The translations under genes and the position numbers were made by a program. Below, piece by piece: positions 53,516-62,847 of a stretch of DNA of 64,000 bases (the stretch's first letter is position 1; every line of letters begins with the position of its first letter). Source of the stretch: Paraclostridium tenue. Its GTDB lineage: Bacteria; Bacillota; Clostridia; Peptostreptococcales; Peptostreptococcaceae. Below the pieces are notes generated by a model. It was not told the origin of the DNA and did not search any database. It was given only the letters and a program-made list of their open reading frames with translations. Where the stretch lies: assembly GCF_015668515.1 (NCBI RefSeq), contig NZ_JADPFO010000001.1, positions 499,425-563,424 on the forward strand, written 5' to 3'.

Positions 53516-54743
53516 AAATATATTAAAGAAAACAAGAAAAAAACTAATAACACTAAATACACTAGTTGTTGGAGTTATATTTATAGTATTTACTTTATTT
53601 ATATATAGCTATTTTTATAATTTAACTTATAAAGGTGTAGATAAAGAACTATATATGCAGTATGAAAAAACTGTACATAATATAAATAAAGGGAACCTAG
53701 AATTTAAAAGGAATATTCCTCCAGATATTATGTTAAGAGGAACTATGGTTTATATATCAAAAGATAATAAGCTTTTAAAAGCTTATCCTGAAAATATACA
53801 AAATTATATAAGGCCCTTTAATTTGAGTAAAAATTTAAAAGAAGGAATAACTAATTATAAATATGATGAACACAGTTTTAGACAAGTTAAAATAGACTAC
53901 AATTCATATACCATAGAAGTAATAAAAATAGTAGATACTGAGGAGATGCTTTTAAGTCAACTTAAATTTGTACTTATTACATCAATAATGCTCGCATTAA
54001 TAGCTGTTTATTTTATAAGTGGTTTTTTAACAAATAAATCATTGGAACCTATAGAAGAGTCTTGGAAGAATCAAGAACTATTTGTACAAGATGCATCTCA
54101 TGAACTTAGAACACCACTTACTATAATATTTTCTAAGGTAGAAAGTATTATAAAAAGGCCTAAAAATAAAGTAGAAGATGAAATGAATAATTTAGTGATA
54201 GTCATGAAAGAAGTAAGAAGACTTAGTAAGTTAGTATCTGATTTATTAAAGTTAACTAAGGAAGATGCAATAATAACTATAAACAAATCTAAGTTTGATA
54301 TTGTAGAAATGATAAATGATATATTAAAGCAATATGAAGATATATTTGAATTACAAAATAAAAAGTTAAAAGTTAATTATACTTTAAAAGATAATAATAT
54401 TTACTCAGACAAGGAAAAACTAAAGCAAATATTTATAATTATTATAGATAATGCTATGAAATATACGAAGGAAAAAGATTATATACAGGTATGCTTATCT
54501 GAAGAAGGTTCAAATGTGAAAATAGAAGTAAAAGATAGTGGGATAGGTATAAAGGAAGAAGAGATTTCTTTAATATTTAATAGATTTTATAGGGCAAGTT
54601 CTCATAGAGAAACAAATAAAGAAGGTTCAGGTATAGGTTTATCTATAGCTAAGTTATTAGTAAGTAATTTAAAAGGAGAAATATGTGTAAATTCTAAATA
54701 TAAAAAAGGGAGTACTTTTAGTATATATATTCCTAAAAAATAA
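53505..54743 (+). CDS. Sensor histidine kinase, VncS-like
   Basis: A 413-aa-class kinase (412 from this start) with two helices (about 20-40 and 160-185) enclosing a 120-residue extracellular domain. The H box ASHELRTPLT carries His199, the N box is IIIDNAMKYTK and the G2 box GSGIGLSIAKLL. The frame also opens at TTG 53502, but ATG 53505 or 53508 fits better after AGGG. It overlaps the RR gene end. It would sense an envelope signal and phosphorylate the adjacent regulator. Confidence 0.9.
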   Translation: MMNKNILKKTRKKLITLNTLVVGVIFIVFTLFIYSYFYNLTYKGVDKELYMQYEKTVHNINKGNLEFKRNIPPDIMLRGTMVYISKDNKLLKAYPENIQNYIRPFNLSKNLKEGITNYKYDEHSFRQVKIDYNSYTIEVIKIVDTEEMLLSQLKFVLITSIMLALIAVYFISGFLTNKSLEPIEESWKNQELFVQDASHELRTPLTIIFSKVESIIKRPKNKVEDEMNNLVIVMKEVRRLSKLVSDLLKLTKEDAIITINKSKFDIVEMINDILKQYEDIFELQNKKLKVNYTLKDNNIYSDKEKLKQIFIIIIDNAMKYTKEKDYIQVCLSEEGSNVKIEVKDSGIGIKEEEISLIFNRFYRASSHRETNKEGSGIGLSIAKLLVSNLKGEICVNSKYKKGSTFSIYIPKK

Positions 54744-54902
54744 TTTTATAATTTAAGTTTAACCATTTTAAATGCAAATTCTAAGTTCTTTATTTATTTT
54801 ATTATACTTACTAAATTGTAAGATTAGTTAAACTTTTATGTAAGGCTTTTTTTCTAAAAAAGGTGTAAAATTAATTTATAATAATAAGCCAGGAGGAAAA
54901 AA

Positions 54903-55667
54903 ATGAAAAATATATTAAAAGTAGAAAATATAGAAAAATACTACGGAAATAAAGATAATATAAGTAAAGCAATAGATAATATAAGCTTTAATGTACTTGA
55001 AGGAGAATTTGTTGGAATAATGGGACCTAGTGGTAGTGGTAAAACTACTTTACTTAATTGTATATCAACAATAGATAATGTTTCTAGTGGAAAGATAATA
55101 ATAAATGACCAAGATATAACAAAACTTAAATCAAAGAAATTAGATAAGTTTAGACAAAATGAATTAGGATTTATATTTCAAGACTTTAATTTATTAGATA
55201 CATTAACTGCATATGAAAATATAGCATTAGCACTTACTATTAAAGGAGAAAAAAGTTCTTTAATAGATTCAAAAATAAAAGAAGTAGCAAAGTATCTTGA
55301 AATAGAAAAAGTACTTAATAAGTATCCGTATCAAATGTCTGGAGGACAAAAACAAAGAGTAGCTTCAGCTAGAGCTATAGTTACTAACCCATCTTTAGTA
55401 TTGGCAGATGAACCGACAGGAGCACTTGACTCCAAATCTGCAAGATTATTACTTGAAAGGTTTGAAAGTTTAAATAAAGATTTAAAGACAACTATACTTA
55501 TGGTGACACATGATTCTTTCACTGCAAGTTATGCTCACAGAATACTCTTTATAAAAGATGGTAAGATATTTAATGAATTAGTTAGAGGAAATGATAGTAG
55601 AAAAGAATTTTTCAATAGAATAATGGATGTAATAACCTTACTTGGAGGTGATGAGAATGTATTCTAA
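54903..55667 (+). CDS. bceA: BceA-like ABC transporter ATP-binding protein
   Basis: A 254-aa ATPase: Walker A GPSGSGKTTL near 42, Q-loop QDFNLLDTL, signature MSGGQKQR near 144, Walker B LVLADEPTGALD, switch His in MVTHD. This is the BceA/peptide-resistance type. AGGAGGA precedes the ATG. Its stop overlaps the bceB start by 11 bases, so the two are coupled. A transporter of this kind also tells a BceS kinase that a peptide antibiotic is present; the kinase at 47793 is the likely partner. Confidence 0.93.
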   Translation: MKNILKVENIEKYYGNKDNISKAIDNISFNVLEGEFVGIMGPSGSGKTTLLNCISTIDNVSSGKIIINDQDITKLKSKKLDKFRQNELGFIFQDFNLLDTLTAYENIALALTIKGEKSSLIDSKIKEVAKYLEIEKVLNKYPYQMSGGQKQRVASARAIVTNPSLVLADEPTGALDSKSARLLLERFESLNKDLKTTILMVTHDSFTASYAHRILFIKDGKIFNELVRGNDSRKEFFNRIMDVITLLGGDENVF

Positions 55668-57668
55668 AATTGCCTTTGGTAATGTAAAAAAAGTTTTAAA
55701 GATTATAGTATATACTTTCTAACTTTAACACTTGCAGTTAGTATATTTTATAGTTTTAACTCTATAGAATCTCAAAAAGCTATACTTGAAATGAATCAAT
55801 CTACGTCTAATACTATAGACATACTATCCGATTTAATAGGAGGTTTATCAGTATTTGTTTCTATTATTTTAGGAGGTTTAATATTATATGCTAATAACTT
55901 TTTAATAAAAAAGCGTAAAAAAGAATTAGGAATATATATGACATTAGGTATGGGAAAATTTAAAATATCTAAGATATTAGTATTTGAAACAATTATAGTA
56001 GGTATAGCATCATTAATTAGTGGTTTATTAATTGGATTTGTCTTTAGTCAAGGATTATCAGTTTTAACATCTAAATTATTTGAAGCTAATATGAGTGAAT
56101 ATAAATTTATAATTTCGCAAAGTGCAATTATAAAAACTATTATTTACTTTGGTATAATGTTTTTATTAGTAATGATATTTAATAGTATAGTAATATCTAA
56201 ATATAAAATAATAGATTTATTAACAGCTGGTAGAAAAAATGAAAATATAAAGTTTAAAAATCCACTAATGTATTTAATAACTTTTATATTATGTATTTTA
56301 TTTTTAGGATTTGCTTATAAATTTATTATTGATGTAGGCTTAGATGTTAAAAATCCTAAATTTATGATATCAATAGTTTTTGGAGTTTTAGGTACATTAT
56401 TGTTTTTCTATAGTTTAGCGGGAGCACTACTTTTTATAGTTAAAAAGAATAAAAAAATATACTTTAAAAATTTAAATATATTTATAGTTAAACAATTAAA
56501 CAGTAAAATTAATACAAACTTTTTATCAATATCAGTAATATGCTTAATGTTATTTTTAACTATAGGTATATTATCAACTGGGATGAGTTTAAAAAATGCT
56601 TTAGAAAGTAGCTTGAAAAATACTACACCTTTTGACGCAAGTGCTTATATGTATGTAGATAAAAATGATAAAATAAAAAGTGTAAAAGAATCTTTAGATG
56701 CTCTTGATTTTAAATTTGATAGTTCTGAACCTCATGTATATTTTAATACTTACACTTCAAAAGTTACAATTGCTGATGTTTTAGGAAAAAATACAATTAA
56801 GTCAGGAGATAAGATGTTAGGCCAATTGGATGGTCAGTATGTAGAGTTTATAAAGATTTCAGATTACAATGATATAAGAAATTTAACTGGTAAAAAAGCC
56901 GTTAACTTAGGAAGTAATCAAGTTTTATTAATGTCGAATAATAATACAATACTAAATATGATTAATAATTCATCAGAAAAAAATAGTACTGTAAAAATAG
57001 ACGGAAAAGATTATATTATACAAAATAAAGAACCAATAAAAGATGCTCTTCGCTCTACAGGTTTTACAGACAATTTATTAACTTTGGTAGTTAATGATAA
57101 TTTGACTAATAATTTACCAATTCAAACATCTAATTTAGATGTCAATTTCAAAGAAAATTATAATAAGTCAGAAGAAAAGTTCTCAAAGTTATTTAAAGAC
57201 TTTATGGATGGAAAGATAAATTATGATAAGTTCGGTTTTGTTCATGGTTATACTAAAAAAACTATATATGAAAATAATAAAGGATCAGTTACTGTAGTAC
57301 TATTTACAGGAATATACCTAGGTATAGTATTTTTAATATCTAGTATGGCAGTTTTAGCTCTTCAACAATTATCAGAAGCTAGTGATAGTATAAACAGATA
57401 TAAAGCTCTTAAAAAGTTAGGTGCAAATGATAAGATGATAAATAAAAGTATATTTGCTCAAACGTTAATATACTTTAGTTTGCCAGTATCTCTGGCTTTC
57501 ATCCATTCAATTGTAGGTATAAAAGTAGTTAATGAATTTATAGCTTTATATGATAAACCAGATATAGGAGGTTCTTCATTATTTACAGCTATAGTATTTA
57601 TAGTAATATATGCTGGGTACTTCTATGCAACATATACAGGATACAAAAATATAGTTAAAAATTCATAA
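55657..57668 (+). pseudogene. bceB: BceB-like ABC permease, frameshifted in a poly-A run
   Basis: ATG 55657 (inside the bceA end) starts MYSKIAFGNVKK, then the frame is lost at a run of seven A residues (55686-55692). One extra A would join it to the downstream frame (KSFKDYSIYFLTLTLAVS, NQSTSNTIDILSDL and on to 57668). The rest is a full-length BceB: about ten helices, with a ~200-residue extracellular domain between the seventh and eighth (about 55-65% along), where BceB meets its peptide substrate. The change is either a sequencing error in a homopolymer, a phase-variable switch, or a real loss. Polymerase slippage on A7 could partly restore it. Confidence 0.85.
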
Positions 57669-57680
57669 TAAGCATTATGT

Positions 57681-57716
57681 AAAAGCACTTTAAATTATTT
57701 TAAAGTGCCTTTTTAT
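57681..57716 (+). terminator. Intrinsic terminator after bceB
   Basis: GCACTTTAAA pairs with TTTAAAGTGC (ending near 57708), followed by CTTTTT. Confidence 0.88.
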
Positions 57717-57781
57717 TATAAATTTTCATCAGTAAAAGTGATATAATTATATAATAGATAAATTAATAAGGGGGTAATAAT

Positions 57782-59008
57782 ATGTTTGAATCAAATCGTA
57801 AAAATTTAGTAAAAAATATGAAAGAAAACTCACTTCTTATAATGTTTGCAGGGGATGCTCCATATAGAAGTGCTGATCAACAATATAAATTTACGCCAAA
57901 TAGAAACTTTTATTATTTAACAGGTATAGATGATACTAAAGTCATATTAACTATATTAAAAACTGAAAATGAAGTAATTGAAACAGTTTTTGTTCAAAGA
58001 GAAGACGAACTTATGGCAAAATGGATAGGAAGATCTATAAGTAAAAAAGAAGCAAGTGAAGTAAGTAAAGTAAAAACTATTAAATATTTAGATGAATTTG
58101 AAGATGTGATTTCATCTTATATAAATAGATTAGGTATAGATAAAATATATCTTGATCTTGAAAGACAGTCTATAGATATACAATCAACACAATCTCAAGA
58201 CATGGCAAATAAATTAAGAATTAAGTATCCGTATTTAAAAATTAAAAATATATATCCTAAAATAGTTAAACTTAGAATGGTTAAGTGTGATAAGGAAGTA
58301 GAAATAATTAAAAAAGCTATAAATATAACTAAAGAAGGAATAATATCTATGGCTAAAAATATTAAGCCTAATATGAAAGAGTACGAAGTTGAAGCATACT
58401 TTGACTTTGAAATAAAAAGGTTAGGTGCATCTAGTCATGCATTTAATACAATTTGTGCTTCAGGTAAAAATGCTACAGTACTTCATTATGAAGATAATAA
58501 TCAAGTTGCAAAAGATGGAGATTTAATATTGTTTGATTTAGGAGCAGAGTTTGAGTACTATTGTTCCGATATATCAAGAACTATTCCTGTTAATGGAAAA
58601 TTTACAAAAAGACAAAAACAAATATATTCAATAGTATTATCAGCTATGAAGGAAGTAGAAAAAGAAGCTAAACCTGGTTTAAAATTAAAAGATTTAAATG
58701 ATATAGCTAAAAAAGTATTAGCTAAGGGATGTATAGATATAGGACTTATTGAAAAAGAAGAAGAAATATCTAAATACTATTTCCATTCAGTGAGTCATTC
58801 ACTAGGACTTGATACTCATGATGTATGGAATTTTGATAGCAAATTAGAATGTGGAGCAGTTATAACTAATGAGCCTGGGCTTTATATCGAAGAAGAAGGT
58901 ATAGGTATACGCCTTGAAAATGATTTATTAATAGTGAAAGAGGGTTGTGTAAATTTATCTAAAGATATACCTGTTGAAATAGAAGATATAGAAAATTTAA
59001 TGAAATAA
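57782..59008 (+). CDS. pepP: Aminopeptidase P (Xaa-Pro aminopeptidase), M24B
   Basis: A 408-aa cytosolic metallopeptidase that releases the N-terminal residue before proline. The N-terminal domain (1-150) has the AMP_N fold (NRKNLVKNMKENSLLIM, TPNRNFYYLTGI). The pita-bread domain holds the dinuclear metal ligands: Asp in LILFDLGAEF, Asp in SDISRTIP, His in FHSVSHSLGLDTHD, Glu in NEPGLYIE and Glu in GIRLENDLL. AGGGGG precedes the ATG. It is monocistronic. Confidence 0.94.
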   Translation: MFESNRKNLVKNMKENSLLIMFAGDAPYRSADQQYKFTPNRNFYYLTGIDDTKVILTILKTENEVIETVFVQREDELMAKWIGRSISKKEASEVSKVKTIKYLDEFEDVISSYINRLGIDKIYLDLERQSIDIQSTQSQDMANKLRIKYPYLKIKNIYPKIVKLRMVKCDKEVEIIKKAINITKEGIISMAKNIKPNMKEYEVEAYFDFEIKRLGASSHAFNTICASGKNATVLHYEDNNQVAKDGDLILFDLGAEFEYYCSDISRTIPVNGKFTKRQKQIYSIVLSAMKEVEKEAKPGLKLKDLNDIAKKVLAKGCIDIGLIEKEEEISKYYFHSVSHSLGLDTHDVWNFDSKLECGAVITNEPGLYIEEEGIGIRLENDLLIVKEGCVNLSKDIPVEIEDIENLMK

Positions 59009-59102
59009 AATATATAATTACTTTAAATAAATTTTTTTTAATAATGTTATAGAAATTCCTTTTTTTGAAACTATAAGTTTATGAAAGGAAGGAGATATAC
59101 TT

Positions 59103-59516
59103 ATGAAAAAATTTATAAAAGAATTTAAAGAATTTGCTGTTAAAGGAAATATAATAGACCTTGCAGTAGGGGTTGTTATAGGAGGTGCATTTTCTAAGAT
59201 AGTTACTTCTTTAGTTAATGATATTATAATGCCTGTAGTTGGAATATTAACTGGAGGTATAAATTTTTCAGAATATAAAATAACTTTAAAAGAAGCTATT
59301 GGAAACCTACCTGCCGTTACCTTAAATCTAGGTAATTTTATACAAACAACAGTTAATTTCTTTATAATTGCATTTTGTATTTTCTTATTTATAAAAGCTA
59401 TAAATAATATGAAGCTTTCTAATAATAAAGTAGAAGCTTCTGTAACTAAGGAAAAAGAGGCATCAGAAGAAGTTTTATTGCTTAGAGATATAAAAGAACT
59501 ATTAAAGAAAAAGTAA
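59103..59516 (+). CDS. mscL: Large-conductance mechanosensitive channel
   Basis: A 137-aa protein that forms the MscL pentamer in the cell membrane and opens on strong hypo-osmotic shock. The N-terminal amphipathic helix and TM1 (EFKEFAVKGNIIDLAVGVV with the conserved GNIIDLAVGVVIG and Ala/Gly constriction), the periplasmic loop and TM2 (NFFIIAFCIFLFIKAIN) are in order, followed by a charged cytoplasmic helix. GAAGGAAGGAG precedes the ATG. It is transcribed alone and ends at a hairpin. Confidence 0.96.
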   Translation: MKKFIKEFKEFAVKGNIIDLAVGVVIGGAFSKIVTSLVNDIIMPVVGILTGGINFSEYKITLKEAIGNLPAVTLNLGNFIQTTVNFFIIAFCIFLFIKAINNMKLSNNKVEASVTKEKEASEEVLLLRDIKELLKKK

Positions 59517-59521
59517 TTTAT

Positions 59522-59563
59522 AAAATAAGGGTATATAGTTTAGCTATACACTCTTATTTTTAT
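59522..59563 (+). terminator. Intrinsic terminator after mscL
   Basis: AAAATAAGGGTATATAG pairs imperfectly with CTATACACTCTTATTTT, followed by TATTT. Confidence 0.75.
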
Positions 59564-59668
59564 TTATAAGTATTTATAAATTTAAATTTATTTTTTGCAT
59601 AATATATGGTATGATATAAATACTATTTTAATATGAAACATTTTAAAATATTAAAGGGGTGCCATAAC

Positions 59669-60229
59669 ATGAAGAAAAGTAATTCAATCAAAAGAACAAT
59701 GTCCTTTATGCTTATATTCAGCATTGTATATACAGTTTTTGAGGGGAATTTGTTATTTTTAACTCCAATATTAACGGTATTAATACCATTTAGATTTATG
59801 AAAAATAAAGAAAATACAGATAAAGATTTTTTTGATAATCAAAAAACTTTAACTAGGTTATTATTATTTAATTTTATTTGTATTGAATTAGTAAGTTTAG
59901 TAACTCAAAATGGAAACTATGAAACATTTAATATAAGTGTAATGATGCTAATTTATTTACTTTATTTTAAGATGTTGTCATTTAATGAGAAAAAGGTTTT
60001 GACACTAAAAAATAATCCTCAAGCTGTATACGAAAAAATGAAGCTAAAAATAGATACTTTAGAAAGTGTATACAATAAAGGTTTGGAAGAACTAGAAAAT
60101 ACAGAGGATGAAAAAGTTAAGATGTCAATGAAATCTAAATTAGATAAGCTAAATGTAAAAATTAATACATCAAAAAAACAACTTGCTATGATAGAATCTA
60201 TAATAAATTCTGATAAAAATAGTAAATAA
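59669..60229 (+). CDS. Membrane protein with a C-terminal coiled coil, function unknown
   Basis: A 186-aa protein. The N-terminal half has three helices (SFMLIFSIVYTVFEGNLLF near 11, LLLFNFICIELVSLV near 64, MMLIYLLYFKMLSF near 88). The C-terminal 80 residues are charged helices with heptad repeats (KMKLKIDTLESVYNKGLEEL), so likely a coiled coil inside the cell. The frame is open from 59633, but AAAGGGG places the start at ATG 59669. No family is recognised. Confidence 0.75.
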   Translation: MKKSNSIKRTMSFMLIFSIVYTVFEGNLLFLTPILTVLIPFRFMKNKENTDKDFFDNQKTLTRLLLFNFICIELVSLVTQNGNYETFNISVMMLIYLLYFKMLSFNEKKVLTLKNNPQAVYEKMKLKIDTLESVYNKGLEELENTEDEKVKMSMKSKLDKLNVKINTSKKQLAMIESIINSDKNSK

Positions 60230-60260
60230 AAAGGTGAACTCATATGAGTTCACCTTTTAT
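60227..60260. terminator. Bidirectional terminator between convergent genes
   Basis: A near-perfect palindrome (arms ATAAAAGGTGAACTCAT), with A residues on the left and T residues on the right, between the coiled-coil gene and the minus-strand DUF308 gene. It can stop transcription from both sides. Confidence 0.9.
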
Positions 60261-60270
60261 AGTTTATTTA

Positions 60271-60771
60271 TTAAACTTGAAATCCTAAGTATAACTCAAA
60301 TATACAAGATATTATAAAATATATACCTATTATATATGGAGTTGCTAATAGAGTTACTATTGGATTTGATAATATTAATAAACCAAGTATTATAAGTACT
60401 ACATTATATAAAGTATTAGTATTAAAGCCTATATTTTTTCTCTTAATTGACATTATTAATAAGTATATACCTCTTATTAATGCCCATACACCATAGAATA
60501 ATATTAATGTTTCTGTAGTTGATATAGGTGTAAACCAAACTATAATACCAAATAGTATGTTTATAATACCACTAAATATGTAATATGCTTTTTCAGTAGT
60601 TTTAAATGCTCTTATTATTGTAAATATACCTATTATAATTAGCATTATACCGGCTACTGTTGTAAAACTAAAGTAAGATTCTATTGGATTTATAAAAAAT
60701 AATATACCTATTATTCCAAATAGAATTCCTTCTAATATTAATGTTGCTTCTAATTTTGAATCTTTTTTCAT
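60271..60771 (-). CDS. HdeD-like DUF308 membrane protein
   Basis: A 166-aa protein with six helices in three pairs (LEGILFGIIGILFFINPIES, AGIMLIIIGIFTIIRAF, and so on), which is the DUF308/HdeD arrangement. HdeD in E. coli is linked to acid stress; in Firmicutes the role is unknown. GAGGAGATG gives the start. It is convergent with the upstream gene and divergent from the small gene at 61065 through a 290-base region. Confidence 0.88.
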   Translation of the reverse strand: MKKDSKLEATLILEGILFGIIGILFFINPIESYFSFTTVAGIMLIIIGIFTIIRAFKTTEKAYYIFSGIINILFGIIVWFTPISTTETLILFYGVWALIRGIYLLIMSIKRKNIGFNTNTLYNVVLIILGLLILSNPIVTLLATPYIIGIYFIISCIFELYLGFQV

Positions 60772-60951
60772 AGTATTTCATCTCCTCGCAAATGAATATA
60801 CCCACTAGTTATATATTAATAAACATATTAGTCTTAAGTTTTAATATTCTAAAAGTTAAAAAAATTGCTTATAGAATTTATAAAAAATTATTGATTTTAT
60901 ATTATAGATATTTAACAGTAACTTATAAATTTTTTGATTTATGAATGATTC

Positions 60952-60995
60952 AAGTGTTAAAGTTTAATAATCAAAAAAATTAAATTTTAACACTT
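60952..60995. other. Long hairpin upstream of the DUF308 gene
   Basis: AAGTGTTAAAGTTTAAT (60952-60968) pairs with ATTAAATTTTAACACTT (60979-60995) with one G-T pair. Neither side has a proper T tract for its own gene. It lies between the DUF308 promoter region and the terminator of the small minus-strand gene, and may be a regulatory dyad or a second terminator for that gene. Confidence 0.5.
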
Positions 60996-61002
60996 TATTT
61001 AT

Positions 61003-61062
61003 AAAAATGACTATTTCAAATAAATAAATAAATGAAAAGTTTATTTTGAAATAGTCATTTTT
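61003..61062 (-). terminator. Terminator of the 58-aa gene
   Basis: AAAAATGACTATTTCAAA (61003-61020) pairs perfectly with TTTGAAATAGTCATTTTT (61045-61062). On the minus strand it follows the 58-aa gene's stop and runs into T residues. Confidence 0.85.
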
Positions 61063-61064
61063 AA

Positions 61065-61241
61065 TTATTTATTATGTTTTTCGGGATGACAATTTTTAGA
61101 ATATATCTCAGGTGATTTTTTTAAAGTAGATGTCCATTGGTTGTCGTTTTCATCCTTTTGTTTTACTCCTGTTTTGCTTGTTAACGAGTTAATTCCACTA
61201 GCCCATTGGTTGTTAGTTTCTGTTTTAGATCTTTTATTCAT
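61065..61241 (-). CDS. 58-aa hydrophilic small protein with an internal NQW repeat
   Basis: On the minus strand ATG (61241-61239) follows AAAGGAGA by 7 bases, and a 58-residue frame ends at TAA (61067-61065), directly followed by a perfect terminator. The protein is polar and rich in Asn, Lys, Thr and Ser. It holds two copies of a short motif, NNQWASGIN (residues 10-18) and DNQWTSTLK (34-42), about 24 residues apart. It has no signal or membrane helix. Own start, ribosome binding site and terminator argue for a real gene. I do not recognise it; small spore or stress proteins have similar size and composition. Confidence 0.65.
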   Translation of the reverse strand: MNKRSKTETNNQWASGINSLTSKTGVKQKDENDNQWTSTLKKSPEIYSKNCHPEKHNK

Positions 61242-61360
61242 TTTAAAATCTCCTTTATAGGTGTTTTAATTATTTTGAACATGTAGTTATGATTATATAC
61301 TTACTAGTATTTATATTTAATATTATAATAAAACTTAATGTAAATTTATTCTCAAAGCTA

Positions 61361-61391
61361 TTGACACTTACTATGATTTAATGTTTATAAT
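61361..61391 (+). promoter_or_regulatory. Promoter of the AI-2E-type transporter gene
   Basis: Perfect TTGACA (61361-61366) and perfect TATAAT (61386-61391) with a 19-base spacer, longer than optimal, 38 bases before the ATG. Confidence 0.65.
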
Positions 61392-61428
61392 AAAACGATA
61401 TGAATTTACAATTAAATAGGAGGCTAAG

Positions 61429-62598
61429 ATGAAAATAGATTGGAACAGTAAATACACAACAATATCTATATACTCATTTATAGTTGTTTGCTGTAGTATT
61501 ATTTTTTATCGCATAGTTTGGGATACAAGTATGTTCGCCGGTAAAGTAAGTGAGATTATATCAACTTTGCAACCGTTTATAATAGGCGGAGTTATAGCTT
61601 ATTTATTAAACTTTATATTAGTGTTTGTTGAAGATAAACTACTAAGTAAAGAAAAATTTAACAATCTCAAACCTAAAAGTAAAAGAGCCCTAGGTCTTTT
61701 AGTTACTTATATAGTAGCTTTTATATTAATTTACTTATTTGTACAATTTGTATTACCTCAATTGGTATCAAGTATAATGGGATTAGTTAATGACATACCA
61801 ATGTATATAGCTAATTTATCAGATCTTATAACTAGTTATACACATGATTTAAATGTTAATAAGGAACAACTAAACTTAGCCGTTGACAAACTTACGGACC
61901 TTATTAATTATTTTATATCAGTTGCAGCTGGTTTGATTCCTGTATTAGGTGAAGCCTTAAGAATAGTAGCCTCTAGTGTTTGGAATATAATACTTGGGTT
62001 TATAGTTTCAATTTACTTACTTATTGATAAAGAAAAGTTTTTTGGATTAGGCAGAAAAGTTATATTTGCTGTATTTAGTGAAAAGCATGCAAAAAGAACA
62101 CTAGAATTAATTGATAGAAGTAATGATACTTTCGGTAGATTCTTAAGTGGTAAAATAATAGATTCTGCTATAATTGGTGTTTTAACATTTATAGTTCTTA
62201 CAATATTTAAAATGCCATATGTATTATTAATATCAGTTATAATAGGTATAACTAATATAATACCATTTTTTGGTCCATTCTTTGGAGCTATTCCTGCAAC
62301 AATAATAATATTGTTTGTATCTCCTATAAAAGCCTTATGGTTTATACTTATAATAATTATTATTCAACAAATAGATGGAAATATTATAGGACCTAAAATA
62401 TTAGGTGATTCTATAGGTATATCTGCATTTTGGATATTATTTTCATTATTAGTGGCAGGTAAGGTTTTAGGTTTAGTCGGAATGATTATAGGTGTCCCTT
62501 TATTTGCTATAGTATATTCTATTATAAAAGAAGTAGTAGAAGAAAAGCTAGATAAAAAGGGGCTTCCTATAGATACTAAGGATTATATGAATAAATAA
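61429..62598 (+). CDS. AI-2E family membrane transporter
   Basis: A 389-aa protein with about eight helices and a large middle section. The family features are two N-terminal helices (YSFIVVCCSIIFYRIVW, FIIGGVIAYLLNFILVF), an amphipathic stretch near 110-160 and the conserved FFGPFFGAIPATIIIL and QQIDGNIIGPKILGDSIGI segments in the C-terminal half. Members transport autoinducer-2 or act as Na+/H+ antiporters (UPF0118), and the name does not prove AI-2 export. AGGAGGC precedes the ATG. It is monocistronic and has its own promoter. Confidence 0.9.
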   Translation: MKIDWNSKYTTISIYSFIVVCCSIIFYRIVWDTSMFAGKVSEIISTLQPFIIGGVIAYLLNFILVFVEDKLLSKEKFNNLKPKSKRALGLLVTYIVAFILIYLFVQFVLPQLVSSIMGLVNDIPMYIANLSDLITSYTHDLNVNKEQLNLAVDKLTDLINYFISVAAGLIPVLGEALRIVASSVWNIILGFIVSIYLLIDKEKFFGLGRKVIFAVFSEKHAKRTLELIDRSNDTFGRFLSGKIIDSAIIGVLTFIVLTIFKMPYVLLISVIIGITNIIPFFGPFFGAIPATIIILFVSPIKALWFILIIIIIQQIDGNIIGPKILGDSIGISAFWILFSLLVAGKVLGLVGMIIGVPLFAIVYSIIKEVVEEKLDKKGLPIDTKDYMNK

Positions 62599-62603
62599 TT
62601 TTA

Positions 62604-62644
62604 AAATATCTATCTAAATTTAATTTTAGATAGATATTTTTTTA
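62604..62644 (+). terminator. Intrinsic terminator
   Basis: ATATCTATCTAAA pairs with TTTAGATAGATAT around an AT-rich loop, followed by a T7 run. Confidence 0.9.
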
Positions 62645-62847
62645 TTTAAATAAAAAAGTTTGGATTCATATGTATTTTATATAAAATATTTTTTCTAAAA
62701 TATGTAATCATACTACTTAACCCTATATTTTGTTTTTAAAAGTATGTGTGGTACCGAATTTTATTGAATTTGAATAATATAATAAATCTGATAAAATTAT
62801 AATATTAACATCAAATATTAATCAATCATTCGTAAAAGGAGAAAATT

